This document shows positions 12,201 through 31,788 of a stretch of 64,000 nt of DNA, in pieces. The stretch's first letter is position 1. Every line of letters begins with the position of its first letter. The stretch comes from Nereocystis luetkeana. Lineage: Eukaryota; Sar; Phaeophyceae; Laminariales; Laminariaceae. The position numbers and the translations under genes are program-made. The notes beneath the pieces were generated by a model. It searched no databases. It saw only the letters and a program-made list of their open reading frames with translations, and had not been told where the DNA came from. The DNA is taken from the NCBI GenBank assembly GCA_031213475.1, contig JARUPZ010000002.1:13092951-13156950 (forward strand), in the 5' to 3' direction.

Positions 12201-13654
12201 GCGTATCATATACTGTATTGTCGTACGATGCATTATATCGTATCGTATCGTATCATATCGTACCATATCATATCATATCATATCATATCAGATCAGATCA
12301 TATCATATCACATCACATCATATCACACCATATAATATCACATCATATCATATCACACCATATCATATCACACCATATCATATCATATCATATCATATCA
12401 TATCATATCATACCATATCATACCATATCATACCATATCATACCATATCATCTCAATACCGTATCATACCTAAACGTACGTACGGATATCCACCCGTTCT
12501 GTTGAGCATTCAGACCCCTCCGCCCGGGAATATAATCCCCGTTCGGACTCTGATATCAACAATCAAACGATTCTTATATTTCCGGCCAGAGTGACGACAA
12601 ATATGTCCGTTCAACGGTGCGAAAGCTCGTACCAGGAAATACGCAAGAGGCCACCCAACCACACAACCCACACTCACCGATTTTTATGCCGGCCATGTCC
12701 TGGGGTTCTTCGAAACTGAAAAAAATAGCGCACTCGTGGTAGGAGTCTGGATCGTACGGCTGGCGGCAAGACCACCTCGATTCCCTCTCCAAGCTGCCGT
12801 CCTATTGTTTCGCATCAATCAAACATAATTACGAAACACAAAAAAAAAAAACATCAGCTGAGTGTGCGTGATCGAGGATTTTTTTTCTCAGAAGAATTCG
12901 TTTTCGACTGGTACGAGGTCGAGCATATCGTATATCGTATACTTCGTATATACCTGGTAGTATGTACAGGCTGGTTCAAAGGCTGAATCCAGTAAATTTA
13001 GTCAGAGTCGTTTTTGGGAGATGGGGTCCTGTTTTTTTCCCCCCCCACACGTGTTCTATGAGCCCCAGTCGACCCGCTGACGGACGGTATGTGTGTGCAT
13101 GTTTTTTCCCCGTTAGGCGATTGTTTAGTTTTAAAAATGAAATGTTTTTGAGCTTTAAGAAACCCCAACTTCCTGACCAAAAAAGGAAAAAAAGAAAACA
13201 CGATTCGTCAAGGCGTCGACAGGGGCTCACATGTGTGTGCGAAAATTCAGGATCTATATCTCTAGAAACTGGCGTAAACGTTTGGGCTTTGGGGAGGAAA
13301 ACGAGAGCGTATTTTGTGCAATTGCCTTGTTATTACTTAGTTTCATCGTTGTATTTCGGCGTTAATAATAGGATCAGATTAGCTCTACGTGCGTAGTCAG
13401 ATCTTCGAATGTTTGCGCGATTTTAGTTTCAGACATACATGCCGTGGAGTACCTGGAGCCAAATGCTCCGGAAATAAAAGGAGAAAACAAAAACAATCGT
13501 TCTTTCCCACGGAAACGCTTAACTATTACTGGCTGGCTTTTTTTTAAGGCCCGTGGTCGGTCCGGACACGTTTTCGCCGCTAGCGCCAGCCCTAGGGCCT
13601 CAACTGAAAACCTGTCTATGTATGTCACCCTCTTTCACTGTTACACATGACTTT

Positions 13655-13739
<85 letters not shown>

Positions 13740-13763
13740 ATCTATAAATCTATCTATCTATAA

Positions 13764-13849
<86 letters not shown>

Positions 13850-13869
13850 ATCTATAAATCTATCTATAA

Positions 13870-13905
<36 letters not shown>

Positions 13906-14613
13906 CTCTCCATATGTATCTACAGATAGATGATCTTGTTCCTCATCTGCGAGAGGTTGTGTAGGATCTGCAAGTAATATAGATCCAACCCAAGAAACGT
14001 GTGCTACTGCTGTAGATCGTGCGGCCTATTCGGCTCCCACCCGTCACTACGAGCTAGATCACGCAAGATCGGGAAAACAGATCTGCCTGCCACGGCAGAT
14101 CTACTGTAGATCATCACCTATGGGGAGAATCGATTTCTGTAAGAGGTGCGCACTGTTCATTGGCGGTCAGTATGCCACCACAACATGTGACGTTTGAGTA
14201 TTACGGGGGACCGTAGTTAATAGGACCTAGCGGTATAGTATACATAAAAACCTGTATATTTAACCATTTTTACTAACAATACTCGGTCCTATTAACTATG
14301 GTCCCCCGTAATAGATACTGCGAGCGGCGTTCGTATCTGACTAAAAAACCGGCTCGTTTCAACTTGAAGCACAACGCGTACAGTACACCAGACCGACAAG
14401 CGCCAATTTAACCCTCTTCAACGGGGAGGGAGGGAGCGTTTCGTCAGTTTCGTCGGTTTGTTTGTGTGTGTGCGTGCGTGCTCGGTGTGCTCACGTAAAG
14501 AAGGCCGGGCCTGCAGCCGTCCGTACCGCAGCCACCCTCCGCGCTCGTCTTGGAATCCCACTTCACTCCGGACACCGTCACCGTCGTCACATCGCGTGCT
14601 TCGCTGTATTGTG
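7060..14613 (-). CDS. Discoidin/F5-8C-like beta-sandwich protein, 5' incomplete
   Basis: Five minus-strand exons join without phase conflict: 14,613-14,495, 12,801-12,678, 10,699-10,566, 9,401-9,297 and 7,107-7,060 (stop). Donors are GTGAGC, GTGAGT, GTATGT and GTCAGT. In order they carry VKWDSKTSAEGGCG, then SRWSC...FSFEEPQDM, then IKIAFMNGDTRERT (built across the exon 2/3 junction) and EFTSSGDTDDFE, then VIEVVIYAP and QWLSITE, and a 15-residue tail. The order 'exposed Trp, DGxxxxxSRWSC, IKIAFxxGDxRxR, TSSGxT, WLSIxE' is that of F5/8 type C-like domains that usually bind glycans; the assignment is by pattern memory. Four Cys are visible. The first 5' exon(s), and any signal peptide, were not found. 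The last exon is the least certain, since its GTAAGT could also be a donor. Confidence 0.65.
7430..7505. mobile_element. MITE-3, copy 2
   Basis: Starts TACCACTCTGTACCCAAACA and ends CAAACGGTATTTATATGTAG. It lies close to a diverged GATC-rich repeat. Confidence 0.5.
7545..7740 (-). repeat. GATC-rich repeat, copy 1
   Basis: Inverse-orientation copy of the family best seen at 15,295-15,560 (core GATC(T)...AACATGAGCTAGATCAT). It contains several internal GATC-centred inverted repeats. Confidence 0.5.
8341..8415. mobile_element. MITE-2, copy 1
   Basis: Inverted repeat CGCAGTCCCGTTTGGGG...CCCCAAAACGGGACTGCG. The family has five copies here, all without ORFs. Confidence 0.75.
8451..8510. repeat. 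(AT)n microsatellite
   Basis: Uninterrupted run of about 30 AT units following MITE-2 copy 1. Confidence 0.95.
8567..8651. mobile_element. MITE-3, copy 3
   Basis: Starts TACCACTCCTATACC and ends CAAACGGTTCTTATAATTAG followed by GGACAGAGTGGTA. Both terminal repeats are visible, with an A/T-rich centre. Confidence 0.6.
8683..8770 (+). repeat. Poly-G/C composite element, G1 fragment
   Basis: A G-run is followed by TCGATAGGAGAGATGTACTC and CATGCATGGCCGTAGTCGTA. This is the terminal piece of the composite element described at 27,056-27,660. Another fragment lies at 6,887-6,940. Confidence 0.7.
9206..9272. repeat. (GGC)n microsatellite
   Basis: About 22 GGC units in an intron of the discoidin-like gene, 25 bp downstream of its fourth exon. 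Confidence 0.95.
9928..10165. repeat. Minisatellite, ~64 bp unit
   Basis: Four copies of a unit containing CAGTGCCCTTAAGGAGCCCC and TACGGCCAAAAAGTGCGT. It lies in the third intron of the discoidin-like gene. The following 10.2-10.56 kb holds only T-rich sequence. Confidence 0.9.
10900..10984. mobile_element. MITE-3, copy 4
   Basis: TACCACTCTGTACCCAATTA...TTAGGCACAACAAGAGTG. A diverged copy with both ends recognisable. Confidence 0.45.
11308..11605 (+). repeat. Poly-G/C composite element, diverged full-length G1
   Basis: Colinear with 38,370-38,640 over about 300 bp. Shared landmarks are CCGGGACGGAGCA, GAAGCACCGTGAGGTG and GCGGGTTTTCTTGCAT. It starts with a G-run. Point differences are many, so this is an old copy. 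Confidence 0.7.
12236..12460. repeat. (ATCAT)n-type satellite tract
   Basis: About 45 pentanucleotide units, mostly CATAT/CATAC/CACAT. Confidence 0.9.
12520..12595. mobile_element. MITE-3, copy 5
   Basis: Ends CGCCCGGGAATATAATCCC and CAAACGATTCTTATATTTCC. It overlaps nothing coding and sits 80 bp beyond the second exon of the discoidin-like gene. Confidence 0.45.
13650..14120 (+). repeat. GATC-rich repeat with expanded (ATCT)n
   Basis: About 60 ATCT units (13,653-13,915) are followed by the GATC-rich repeat body. Other copies carry only a few ATCT units at the same place, so this one is an expansion of an internal microsatellite. Confidence 0.8.
14201..14311. mobile_element. MITE-1, copy 2
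   Basis: Complete copy with TA on both sides. The interior carries CATAAAAACCTGTATATTTA, the conserved core seen in most copies. Confidence 0.85.
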
Positions 14614-15294
14614 CTGCGTTGTCGCGCATCGTAAGCAGGCGGGAGGGACGGAGGGAGGGAGGGAGGGAGGGAGGGAGGGAGGGCAGCCAGAAGAGGGTAT
14701 CATGAATATCAACCTTGTTCAGGTGCGTTATGTATATACTCTGAGGTACCCAGATGCCAGACTACACTTGATTGTTCTGGTCACACCCGATCGAGCAGTC
14801 CCAGAGTACTTACACATGTCAAATCTCAGAGTATATATACCATACTCGCATTATACACTACGTCTCAGAAAATACACCCTCGCGAGTCCCCACGGCGAGC
14901 CACGGCGTTAGTTGGTCAAATACCGGCTGAGCGTGTGTGCATGCACTACAGAGTACCAGATGTGGATAAGGGCGTGATTCGGGAGGTTCGTTCAATATGC
15001 TCTGGTGGGAATTATTCGCCTCGCATGACGCACTACAGGCAGGCCCTCGCTCTCTCAAGAAACCGTCATCGCTTCCGGGAGAGCACCAAAAGCAAAAATC
15101 GGAGCAATACTAGCGATGCCATGGTTGGGGGAGGGGGTGCCTTACTTTCCTGAGTAGCTCCTAACATGAGGAGCTCAATAAGCCACCTGTGAAACATGCC
15201 TTAGAATAACTTTAGTTTTCGCAAAACCTGACGCAACTTTCCTATGCGCTCGTAGTGCTAGAACTGCAGTACTACCTTGTATATTGGGGGTATT

Positions 15295-15560
15295 TCACAC
15301 CTCTGACAGATCATGATCTATCTATCTACAGTACAGGTAGATTATCTAGTTTCTCACCTGCCGTTGTGAGAGGTCGTAGAGGATCTGCAAACGGTACAGA
15401 TCCAACCCAGGAAACAGGTTCTACTGCTGCAGATCACGCGGATTATACAAGGGTCCACCACCCTGTAACATGAGCTAGATCATACAAAATCGGGAGTAGA
15501 TGATATGTCTGCCTTGAAAGATCTGGATCATGATTTGGGAGCCGATAGATGATCTGTCTC
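15295..15560 (+). repeat. GATC-rich repeat, copy 3
   Basis: Most complete body of the family. It contains GATC(T) inverted pairs, CACCTGCCGTTGTGAGAGG and ACATGAGCTAGATCATAC. Relatives lie at 7.5, 13.9, 58.0 and 59.9 kb. The surrounding 14.7-15.25 kb holds no gene I can support. Confidence 0.65.
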
Positions 15561-16110
15561 CGAGGTGTGTAAGATTGTGATACTAACCGGTGTATAACAA
15601 TAGTTGATCATGTGAGAAGCTCAACCACGTCAGACAAAATTTTGTCTCAGAAGGCAAAAAAGTGCACCTACGTATGTAACCCCGACCGAAGGAGAAGTCT
15701 TTCGGGAGCGATATTTTGAGCTAAAAGTTACTCGGAGAACACCTCAATCCGATTTCAAAGCAAGAAGGGAAAACACCACTAGTAGTAGTAATAGTACACT
15801 ACTACTACTACTGCTACTACTACTACTACTACTACTTCTACTTCTACACTACCACTACTACTACTGCTGCGGTGTTATTAGAGCATGCTCGATTCAGAAG
15901 GTCGGATTGGAACGTGTACGATGGCGTTCTCGTTCTCGGGGCAGGAGAGAAAAAATCAGAAATAATAAATGTATCGTATAAGCCTGAGCCAGTAGTATCC
16001 CGGACAACTTACCGGAACGACTGTGTGCCGTCAGTAACATGTACATTCTAAGCCAAGGTTGTTTTTTAGTACACGCAGTAGTATATACCCATCCACGAAT
16101 AAATAACCAA

Positions 16111-16189
16111 TATTCTGTCCCATAATATAAAAACTGGTTTCAAAACAATTGTTGAACCAAACGGTGCTTATATTGAGAGACATGGTGCT
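16111..16189. mobile_element. MITE-3, copy 6
   Basis: TATTCTGTCCCATAATATAA...CCAAACGGTGCTTATATTG, an inverted-repeat element of the same length as the others. Confidence 0.5.
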
Positions 16190-16270
16190 AAGAAATAACC
16201 CAACATTTCAAGGCTCCTTTTTTTTTCGGGGAGGGGGGGAGGGTACGCCTGACTGGCCCTTTTAGGGCAA

Positions 16271-16353
16271 ACCGCAGTCAGTCCCGTTCTGGGGACAAAC
16301 TACTTCGTAGAATTCGAGCGGTTTGTTCTCTAAACGGGACTGACTGCAGTCCT
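16271..16353. mobile_element. MITE-2, copy 2
   Basis: CGCAGTCAGTCCCGTTCTGG...AAACGGGACTGACTGCAG. Both ends carry the same 4-bp insertion (AGTC), as expected if the two arms are kept alike by hairpin gene conversion or if this is a sub-lineage. Confidence 0.7.
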
Positions 16354-16686
16354 TCAAGGGGTTGAAGGGAGTCGGATTTGAGAAGACCTGTACGCTCAGC
16401 GGCGAACGCCACGTACACCAACCAACTCCCATTCCACACCAGTATGTAGCCTAAGTGATAGTCTCACAAGGCTGGTCGAGGTCGGTGTCAGAAGAGTAAG
16501 GTTTCCCGGGGAGGCGTGCTTGCTCAGGTTGGGCGAATTCTTATCGGCGGGCCCGTACCAACTAATAACATCGTATACTTCGAAGTAGATAGGTACGTAG
16601 AACATATAATCTGGGGAGTACCGAGTGCCTTGCCCGGGTGTTTCCAAAACAACCAGGTTTCGCACCCGGGTGCCGCAAAGTATATA

Positions 16687-16774
16687 TATATCACTCTGGC
16701 CGGGAACATAAGCCACTTCTAGAATCTGATATGAGTATCAAACGGAGCTTATATCCCCGGTCGAAGAGTGGTAC
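16687..16774. mobile_element. MITE-3, copy 7 (best inverted repeats)
   Basis: ATCACTCTGGCCGGGAACAT at the left and CCCCGGTCGAAGAGTGGTA at the right, with AAACGGAGCTTATA just inside. Length is about 88 bp. This is the clearest representative of the family and no ORF is present. Confidence 0.65.
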
Positions 16775-17730
16775 CCTGCTAGAAAAAAAAAATATGCACT
16801 ATTAATACTTTAAGGAACCATTCCCTCCGGGCTCTCGGGGTTCGGGGTTCAGGTGCTTTCTTTTGTAAAGACAAGAAAGACCGGAACGGGCTGGGATTTT
16901 TTCGCTTTCGCTTTGGTATCCTCGAACCAACGTTTAAAAAAAACAAAAAAAAACACAGACCCACTCGCGCGCACCGCCTCTGAACCAGCGCGAGCACTTT
17001 ATATACCAGGTATCTACTTTTAACCCCCGCCCCCGTCCCCCACCCCCACATCCCACCGAAGGTAGCGTACGTACCAGGTATAGCTTACCACTTCCCGCAA
17101 TATAACACTAGCACACTAACACTAGCACACTATCACACTAGGGTGGTAATATTAACACATCCCCTCAGGTGAATTTCGAAGCTACTACACTGTACCCGGT
17201 AGTCCTCTCGACGAAATGAAGCGTGCAAAAACGCCGAACGACGAGTTTATTACGGAAATATTTCGACGAGATATTTCTTTCCCAACGCCGCCAATTTCGT
17301 TTTGGGCGCGCCGCCTCCCTGAAAGCATTTTTTTTTTAATCGTCCTATGTATCGTAGGGTAGGGGGGGGGGGGGGGGGGGGGGGGTGTTCGTTACCTTGC
17401 GCGTTATGCGTACATACGGTATTTCGATAAAATGGTGAAGGGTCGCCACCTGTGCACGAAACGAACAGAACGAACCCTGACCCAAACCCAAAGGCAGTAG
17501 GCCCAATCAACCATTGCTCAGTACTAACAACAGTCCCTTTATTTCGTACTGGTACATACGCAGTCAGTATTAGTGTTTGCCAAACGTATTCTAGAGTAAG
17601 TGGGAAGCTCTCGTACTGGCTGCCCCCCCCCCCCCCCCCCCCCCCCCCCTCCCCCCCCGCGTGCAGGGATGTGATGGAGGAGGAGACGAGGAAAATGGAA
17701 TGATGTGACAGGGGGAAGTTTGGTACACTA

Positions 17731-17835
17731 TTACGGGGGACCATTGTTAATAGGACCTGTGGTATACATAAAAATCTATATATTTACCCATTTTTAATGA
17801 CAATATTTGGTTCTATTAACTATGGTCCCCCGTAA
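17731..17835. mobile_element. MITE-1, copy 3
   Basis: Complete, with TA at both sides, and inserted in the composite element. It provides a filled site against the empty site at 27.34 kb. Confidence 0.9.
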
Positions 17836-18056
17836 TAAATAGTAGAGAGAAAACGATCGCTGTCTTAGGAGATGGATGGTGGCCACAGGCGGCGAAATAG
17901 GAAGGGGGCTAATACAAGCAAAAAGTTTCCGCGTAATATATGGAAATAACGTCATGAGCGCCGAATCGTTGGAGGTGTCTCTGTTAGGAGTAGGAACGGT
18001 GCTCCGTCTCGAAAGGGGTGCGTGGTCAACGGTCAAATGAGTAAGGCAAGCAACTA

Positions 18057-18139
18057 TTACGGGGGACCATAGTAAATAGGACCCATGGTACAGACAAAAA
18101 CTGAAAATATGTGGTCCTATTTACTGTGGTCCCCCGTAA
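18057..18139. mobile_element. MITE-1, copy 4 (internal deletion)
   Basis: An 83 bp version lacking part of the interior, with TA on both sides. It is the second insertion in the same composite element. Confidence 0.9.
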
Positions 18140-18644
18140 TAATGAGTACGCCTTTCCCCCCTTCCCCCCCCACCCATGGTCATATGACGATCGACAGCGG
18201 TAGATTTCACCTGCACCCTGCCCACTGACCACCACCATCGGTGACATTCGGAAACCTTCAAAAGTTACCAAGATTTCTCCTGAAACCAGACACCTTCAAC
18301 TACAGCTGAGGTATTGTACTGTACAGAAGTAGTTCTGGTCTGCCAACGGAGGAGAAGATGCATCAGCCACAGACGACATTGGGCGAAGTAGATAACCCGG
18401 CGAGCTTCCTCTCTCTCTCTCTCTCGGCCAAAATACACACAATAATACAGGCAAAAGTCTGGATAACCATACACCTGGTTATATACGTACATATACGACA
18501 ATATCAAATATACACACAGCGCGCCCACACAAAAAGACCAAAAAACAAAAAGGCATGACTTATTTTGGTTGGTATATCTGGGTCCCACAGCGGTTATATG
18601 TACTGCATGTGACGAATACCACTACTTTGTCATTCGCCCTTTTA

Positions 18645-18718
18645 AGACTGCAGTCCCCGTGTTGGGGACAAACCACTCGAATTCCAAGTACTTTGTCCCC
18701 AAAACGGGACTGCAGTCT
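18645..18718. mobile_element. MITE-2, copy 3
   Basis: GACTGCAGTCCCCGTGTTGG...CCAAAACGGGACTGCAGTC. Each arm contains the palindrome GACTGCAGTC. Confidence 0.8.
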
Positions 18719-19014
18719 TACAAAAAACACTAGGAAACATCAAACCCGAGGGAGTGACCACTAAACAATGAAAAAAAGAGTGGCGTTATCAGTGCGTCTA
18801 CGAGTATACAGCGCCACGGCCCAGCAATAGTATGGGTAAGGTCTCGCGTCCCCCCCCCCCGCGCCGCACGCCTCCTTGCGTCGCAACTCGGACACCGATT
18901 TGGCATCGATCACCTCCCGATCACGCGGTGGCCGTTGCCGTAATCGTCAACTTATTTGCTTTTTTTTCCCCTCCGCTCTGGGGTCCAAGAGGGTTATAAT
19001 ATTGTATCGAAACG

Positions 19015-19110
19015 GCAATCAAATATTATACCATATCCAAACCGCCATCGAATATTATATTATATCCAAACGGCCATCAAATATTATATTATATCCTAAC
19101 GGCCATCAAA
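19015..19110. repeat. ~33 bp tandem repeat
   Basis: Three copies of a unit with ATCAAATATTATA and ATCCAAACGGCC. Confidence 0.8.
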
Positions 19111-19479
19111 TATTTAGGGACGGAGTGAATGCTGTTTCTGTTCAATTAGGCGTCGAATCCAATTCCAGTGGGGGTATGGTACCGTATCACACGTGTGATA
19201 ATATAACGGTAAGACAACACACACCCTCCGTCGGGCGATTTTTTCAAGTCTGATTTTCTCGAACAACAACGGGGGATGAAAATGCAATCAAGCACCGGGC
19301 GGGACACCGCGTCTACTATAATATGGGAAGATCTCGACGACGAGATCTTCCCAAAAGAAAGCCGGCAATTTCTTTGTGTGCGCCCTACACCCTCCCCCCC
19401 CCCCCCCCCCCCCCTCCCTCGTTTTTTGGAGAGAAAGTCGGTTCAGTAATTCATCCCAGAGGGGTGTGTTATATTGTCG

Positions 19480-19640
19480 CCCTAGTGTGATACGGGTGTG
19501 TTATCTTATCACGTGTGCGATACGGGTGTGTGTGTTATTTTATCACCCTAGTGTGATACGGATGTTTTATATGATCACCCTAGTGTGACAGGGGTGTGTG
19601 CTACCTTATCACACGTGTTATACGGTGTCATGCCCTCTCT
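19480..19640. repeat. ~37 bp tandem repeat
   Basis: About four imperfect copies of a unit with CACCCTAGTGTGATACGG. Confidence 0.75.
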
Positions 19641-19933
19641 GTCGAGGAGACTCCCCCCCCGGTCGATGATAAATGTTTTTGAGCAAAAACAAGTGCGACC
19701 CCAATAAAAGCCACCGTCCGCACCACGACGCAGGGCTATTGAGGGACATGTGGACCTTGAAGGTTGCAACGGCGACGCGGGCTGCCGACACTAATAATGT
19801 AGTGCGCAGGTGGAGGGGGGGGTGGGAGGGGGTGTACGCATGTCATGCATGGCCGTATAGTCGTATTCCTACAGACAATACTCGCACCCCTACAATGCCG
19901 GGACGGAGTACTATTATTAATAATAGCAAACTA

Positions 19934-20061
19934 TTACGGGGGACCATAGTAAACAGGACGAAATATTGGTTGTAAAAAAAGCGCAATAAAATATACCAGG
20001 TATAGTTTTTTCGTGTGTACCTTCTTAGGTCCTATTTAATACCTGGTATGATCCCCCGTAA
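19934..20061. mobile_element. MITE-1, copy 5
   Basis: Longer copy (128 bp) that contains two TACC(A/T)GGTA palindromes (19,994 and 20,040). One interrupts the right terminal repeat. From 20.4 to 22.7 kb I see no gene, only short repeats and scattered palindromes. Confidence 0.75.
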
Positions 20062-20347
20062 ATACAAGCCATCAATGAACATGTAAGAACAAAACGATAC
20101 CCCGCCTCCGGTTGCGGGCTAATACGGTTGGGACCTCCAGGCTGCAGGGCTTCCCTCACACCGTCACTGCTTACAGTATTATTTTTGTTGTGGGGGGTAG
20201 ACTTCGCTGTTATATATAAAGAGGAAGATCCTCGGCTTCGGGATATCTAAAGAGCGGCCAATGCATGCATGATGTTCGGTTGACACTATTATTTAATAGG
20301 CGTTTTTCAGCGCGCTCGTTCTCTCGACAACGGTAACAATGCTTTTA

Positions 20348-20422
20348 GGACCGCAGTCCCGTTTTGGGGACAAATTACTCAAGAGTTTGAGTGGTTTGCC
20401 CCCAAGACGGGACTGCGGTTCT
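20348..20422. mobile_element. MITE-2, copy 4
   Basis: ACCGCAGTCCCGTTTTGGGG...CCCAAGACGGGACTGCGGT. The sequence to its right (20.45-20.65 kb) resembles the flank right of copy 1, so the two belong to a larger repeat. Confidence 0.75.
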
Positions 20423-22752
20423 AAATGGGTCAAGTCTAGCAGTTGAACATTCGTTTATTCGGAGAGCTCTCGACCGGATCTTTTTTTTAAACACTTTGTT
20501 CGCGGTATTGGCATAACTTTCCCCTACGTACAGTTCTGGAAGCATCCAGCGCCGAAGAACGACGATCGCACCCCCCCCCCTGTGCGTGCGAACCGAACGC
20601 TCTTTGCGGTGGTGGCACTATCCTTCCGAATAATCCACGTCCTCGACGGGTTGCTCTGTTATACGTATATATACCACGTATATATATATCAACTCGCTTG
20701 ACTCGCTCTATTATGTACCAGGTAAGTTCGTATCAACACCATAAATCATGTACCTGTACACATACGATATCATACCAATATCCACAGCAAAAGTAGTCAG
20801 CCATGCACAGATTGCATCACCGCATTGTATTGCCCGTTCGGGCCCATTTGGATCAACCCCTCCTCCGGTAGAACTGCTGCTGTAAATCACCCATCATTCT
20901 GTGACGAAAATAAAGCCCTCCTCTTATAGGAGTTCAGAGGATATAAAATCTGCCGTAAAGACTGTGACGCTCTCATAGCAACGAACGGTCGCTGCTGTGA
21001 TAAGGGGTATCATCATACAAACTGGCGTCCGCGACTTGAGACAGCGCAACAGGAGTCAGTCGTAAAAGCACGTGCGCAACATTATCCTACCCGTACTACA
21101 GCTGTGCTGCTGGGTCCTCGCGCCGCTCGTAGGCGGTTGAAACAACCAAAGGCACCTGTCCTACCATTTGTTCTTGTCGTTTGCTCGGGGTCCCAACAGG
21201 AATGATGGTTGTGATAGTTATATCTACCGGATCGGTCAGGCGTCACATATACTTCTCCTGTTGTTGCAACCTTAACCTTGTTGACCTCTTCTTCCTCTCT
21301 CTGGGTACAGACACACCCTGACAGGCGCTTGCCGACGAGAACCCTCTCGTCTATGTACTACAACAGAACAGCACACTATGATTATTTAATAGCATGCAGA
21401 ATAATAATAGTGTACTATTTTAATAGTAGTAGTGGTGTAGTAATAGTAGCAGCATGTTCATTGTTGGCCGCTTTAGCTTCAGCTCTATGTACTCGTGGAC
21501 GATCTTGGTTCGGCATGCACGTATGCAAACAAGAAAACAAGTGTTAAACGTAACTATTAATAGTTGAGGTACGGTATACACCACCAGGTATTACGGGACA
21601 GAGAGGAGTATCATAGCAAAATACTAAATGTACCTGGTATCCGGTCTACGGCTGTAACATGTACGGCTATATGTGCAGTCGATAAAACAACAAGGAGCCA
21701 CCGGACGGGCACATGATCGAGGGTACAAAGAAAGGGCAGGACGGGCGGCTCACCGAGGGCAACAGTTGGATACAGCAGGAACGCTCCTGCGAAATGAAAG
21801 AGCTGCACCATTCTTCTTCTTCTTCTTCTTCTTCTGCAGTCTGCCGTAGAGCAGAGAGGTCTTGCCCGTTTCTTTTCGAGCCTTCTTCAACCTCTCTCTG
21901 TGGAACAGAGTTTTTGTCGTTGTTGTTGTTGCTGCTGCTTTGCTGCTGCTGCGTTTTGCTGCTGCTGGTGCCAGTTGCCAGTTACCAGTTAAATGGTACC
22001 AGGTAGTGGGGAGAAGCGCGACCGCCTGCTGTGTGCTGTGTGTTCAGTGTTTTTAGTGTTCAATGTTCAGTGTGCGGTGTCCTGTGTGCAGCCTTGATGT
22101 ATACCAGGTACCAACCACTATCTCCGTACGTAACCGTAACCTTCTCCGAAAAATCGGAAATGGGCGGGGGGACAACGGCGGTGTTGTGGTGCGAGGTGCG
22201 AGGCCACGAGCGAGTGTGATGTGCCAGGCCGCGACAAGAGAGCTGCACTATGCTGGACCATAAAATGTGGAGAAAAGGCGGGGGGAAATAAGGCACGGCC
22301 GCACTCATGCACAACAGTACTACGTACGAAAGATTCCAATTATTGTACCTGGTACGTGCGAATGACGACAACAAACATACAACAGCAAACAACAAAAAAT
22401 AATTGAAAGAGAAAGGGCTAAATAACACAGATACACCGGGCTCACTAGCATTATCGGCACACACGGCGCTGCAAACGGGATGGGGCGCAGGGGGGGTGGA
22501 AGCCCCACCATAAAGCGCCCAGCCAGCCACCCGCCCCGCCCCCGTACGACAGCTGCAACGAAAACAACAAACAAAAAACAAACCGACACACTCACAAAAA
22601 AGATATTTCGGAACCCCACACCCCTTATTCAGAACGCAGCTCGGAAGTCTGCACCAACTCCCAACCTGCCTGCTGATCTGCTGATGGTAGTGCTTTCCTA
22701 ACTCGCTTTCTGCTCTCGCCTCGTGTTCGACGCGTGGCCAACCCAGCGCACG

Positions 22753-31670
<8,918 letters not shown>

Positions 31671-31710
31671 TGGCGACACACACGTAGTGTATACCACCAT
31701 GGCCGTGAAT

Positions 31711-31788
31711 ATATTCCACGCTTGGCCTATTCTATGAACATCAAACGTAGCTTGTATTCCCGGCCAGAATGGGAACTTTTTTTTTCTT
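31711..31788. mobile_element. MITE-3, copy 8
   Basis: ATTCCACGCTTGGCC...CAAACGTAGCTTGTATTCCC followed by GGCCAGAATGG, starting 41 bp after the stop codon of the upstream gene. Confidence 0.45.

Larger units (their letters stand above)
17659..18165 (+). mobile_element. Composite element C2 segment interrupted by two MITE-1 copies
   Basis: Homologous to 27,295-27,585 (landmarks GAGAAAACGATCGCT, GATGGTGGCCACAGGCGG, TCTCGAAAGG). MITE-1 copies at 17,731-17,835 and 18,057-18,139 split it. At both points the uninterrupted copy at 27 kb is colinear once the MITE and one TA are removed. The reading frame that is open at 27 kb has stops here. The segment is bordered by C-runs at 17,626-17,658 and 18,150-18,172. 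Confidence 0.8.

Noticed and set aside
18850..18960. Minus-strand coding-like stretch (VIDAKSVSELRRKEACGA)
   Set aside because: It has no donor near its end and no connected exon, and the plus strand is equally open.
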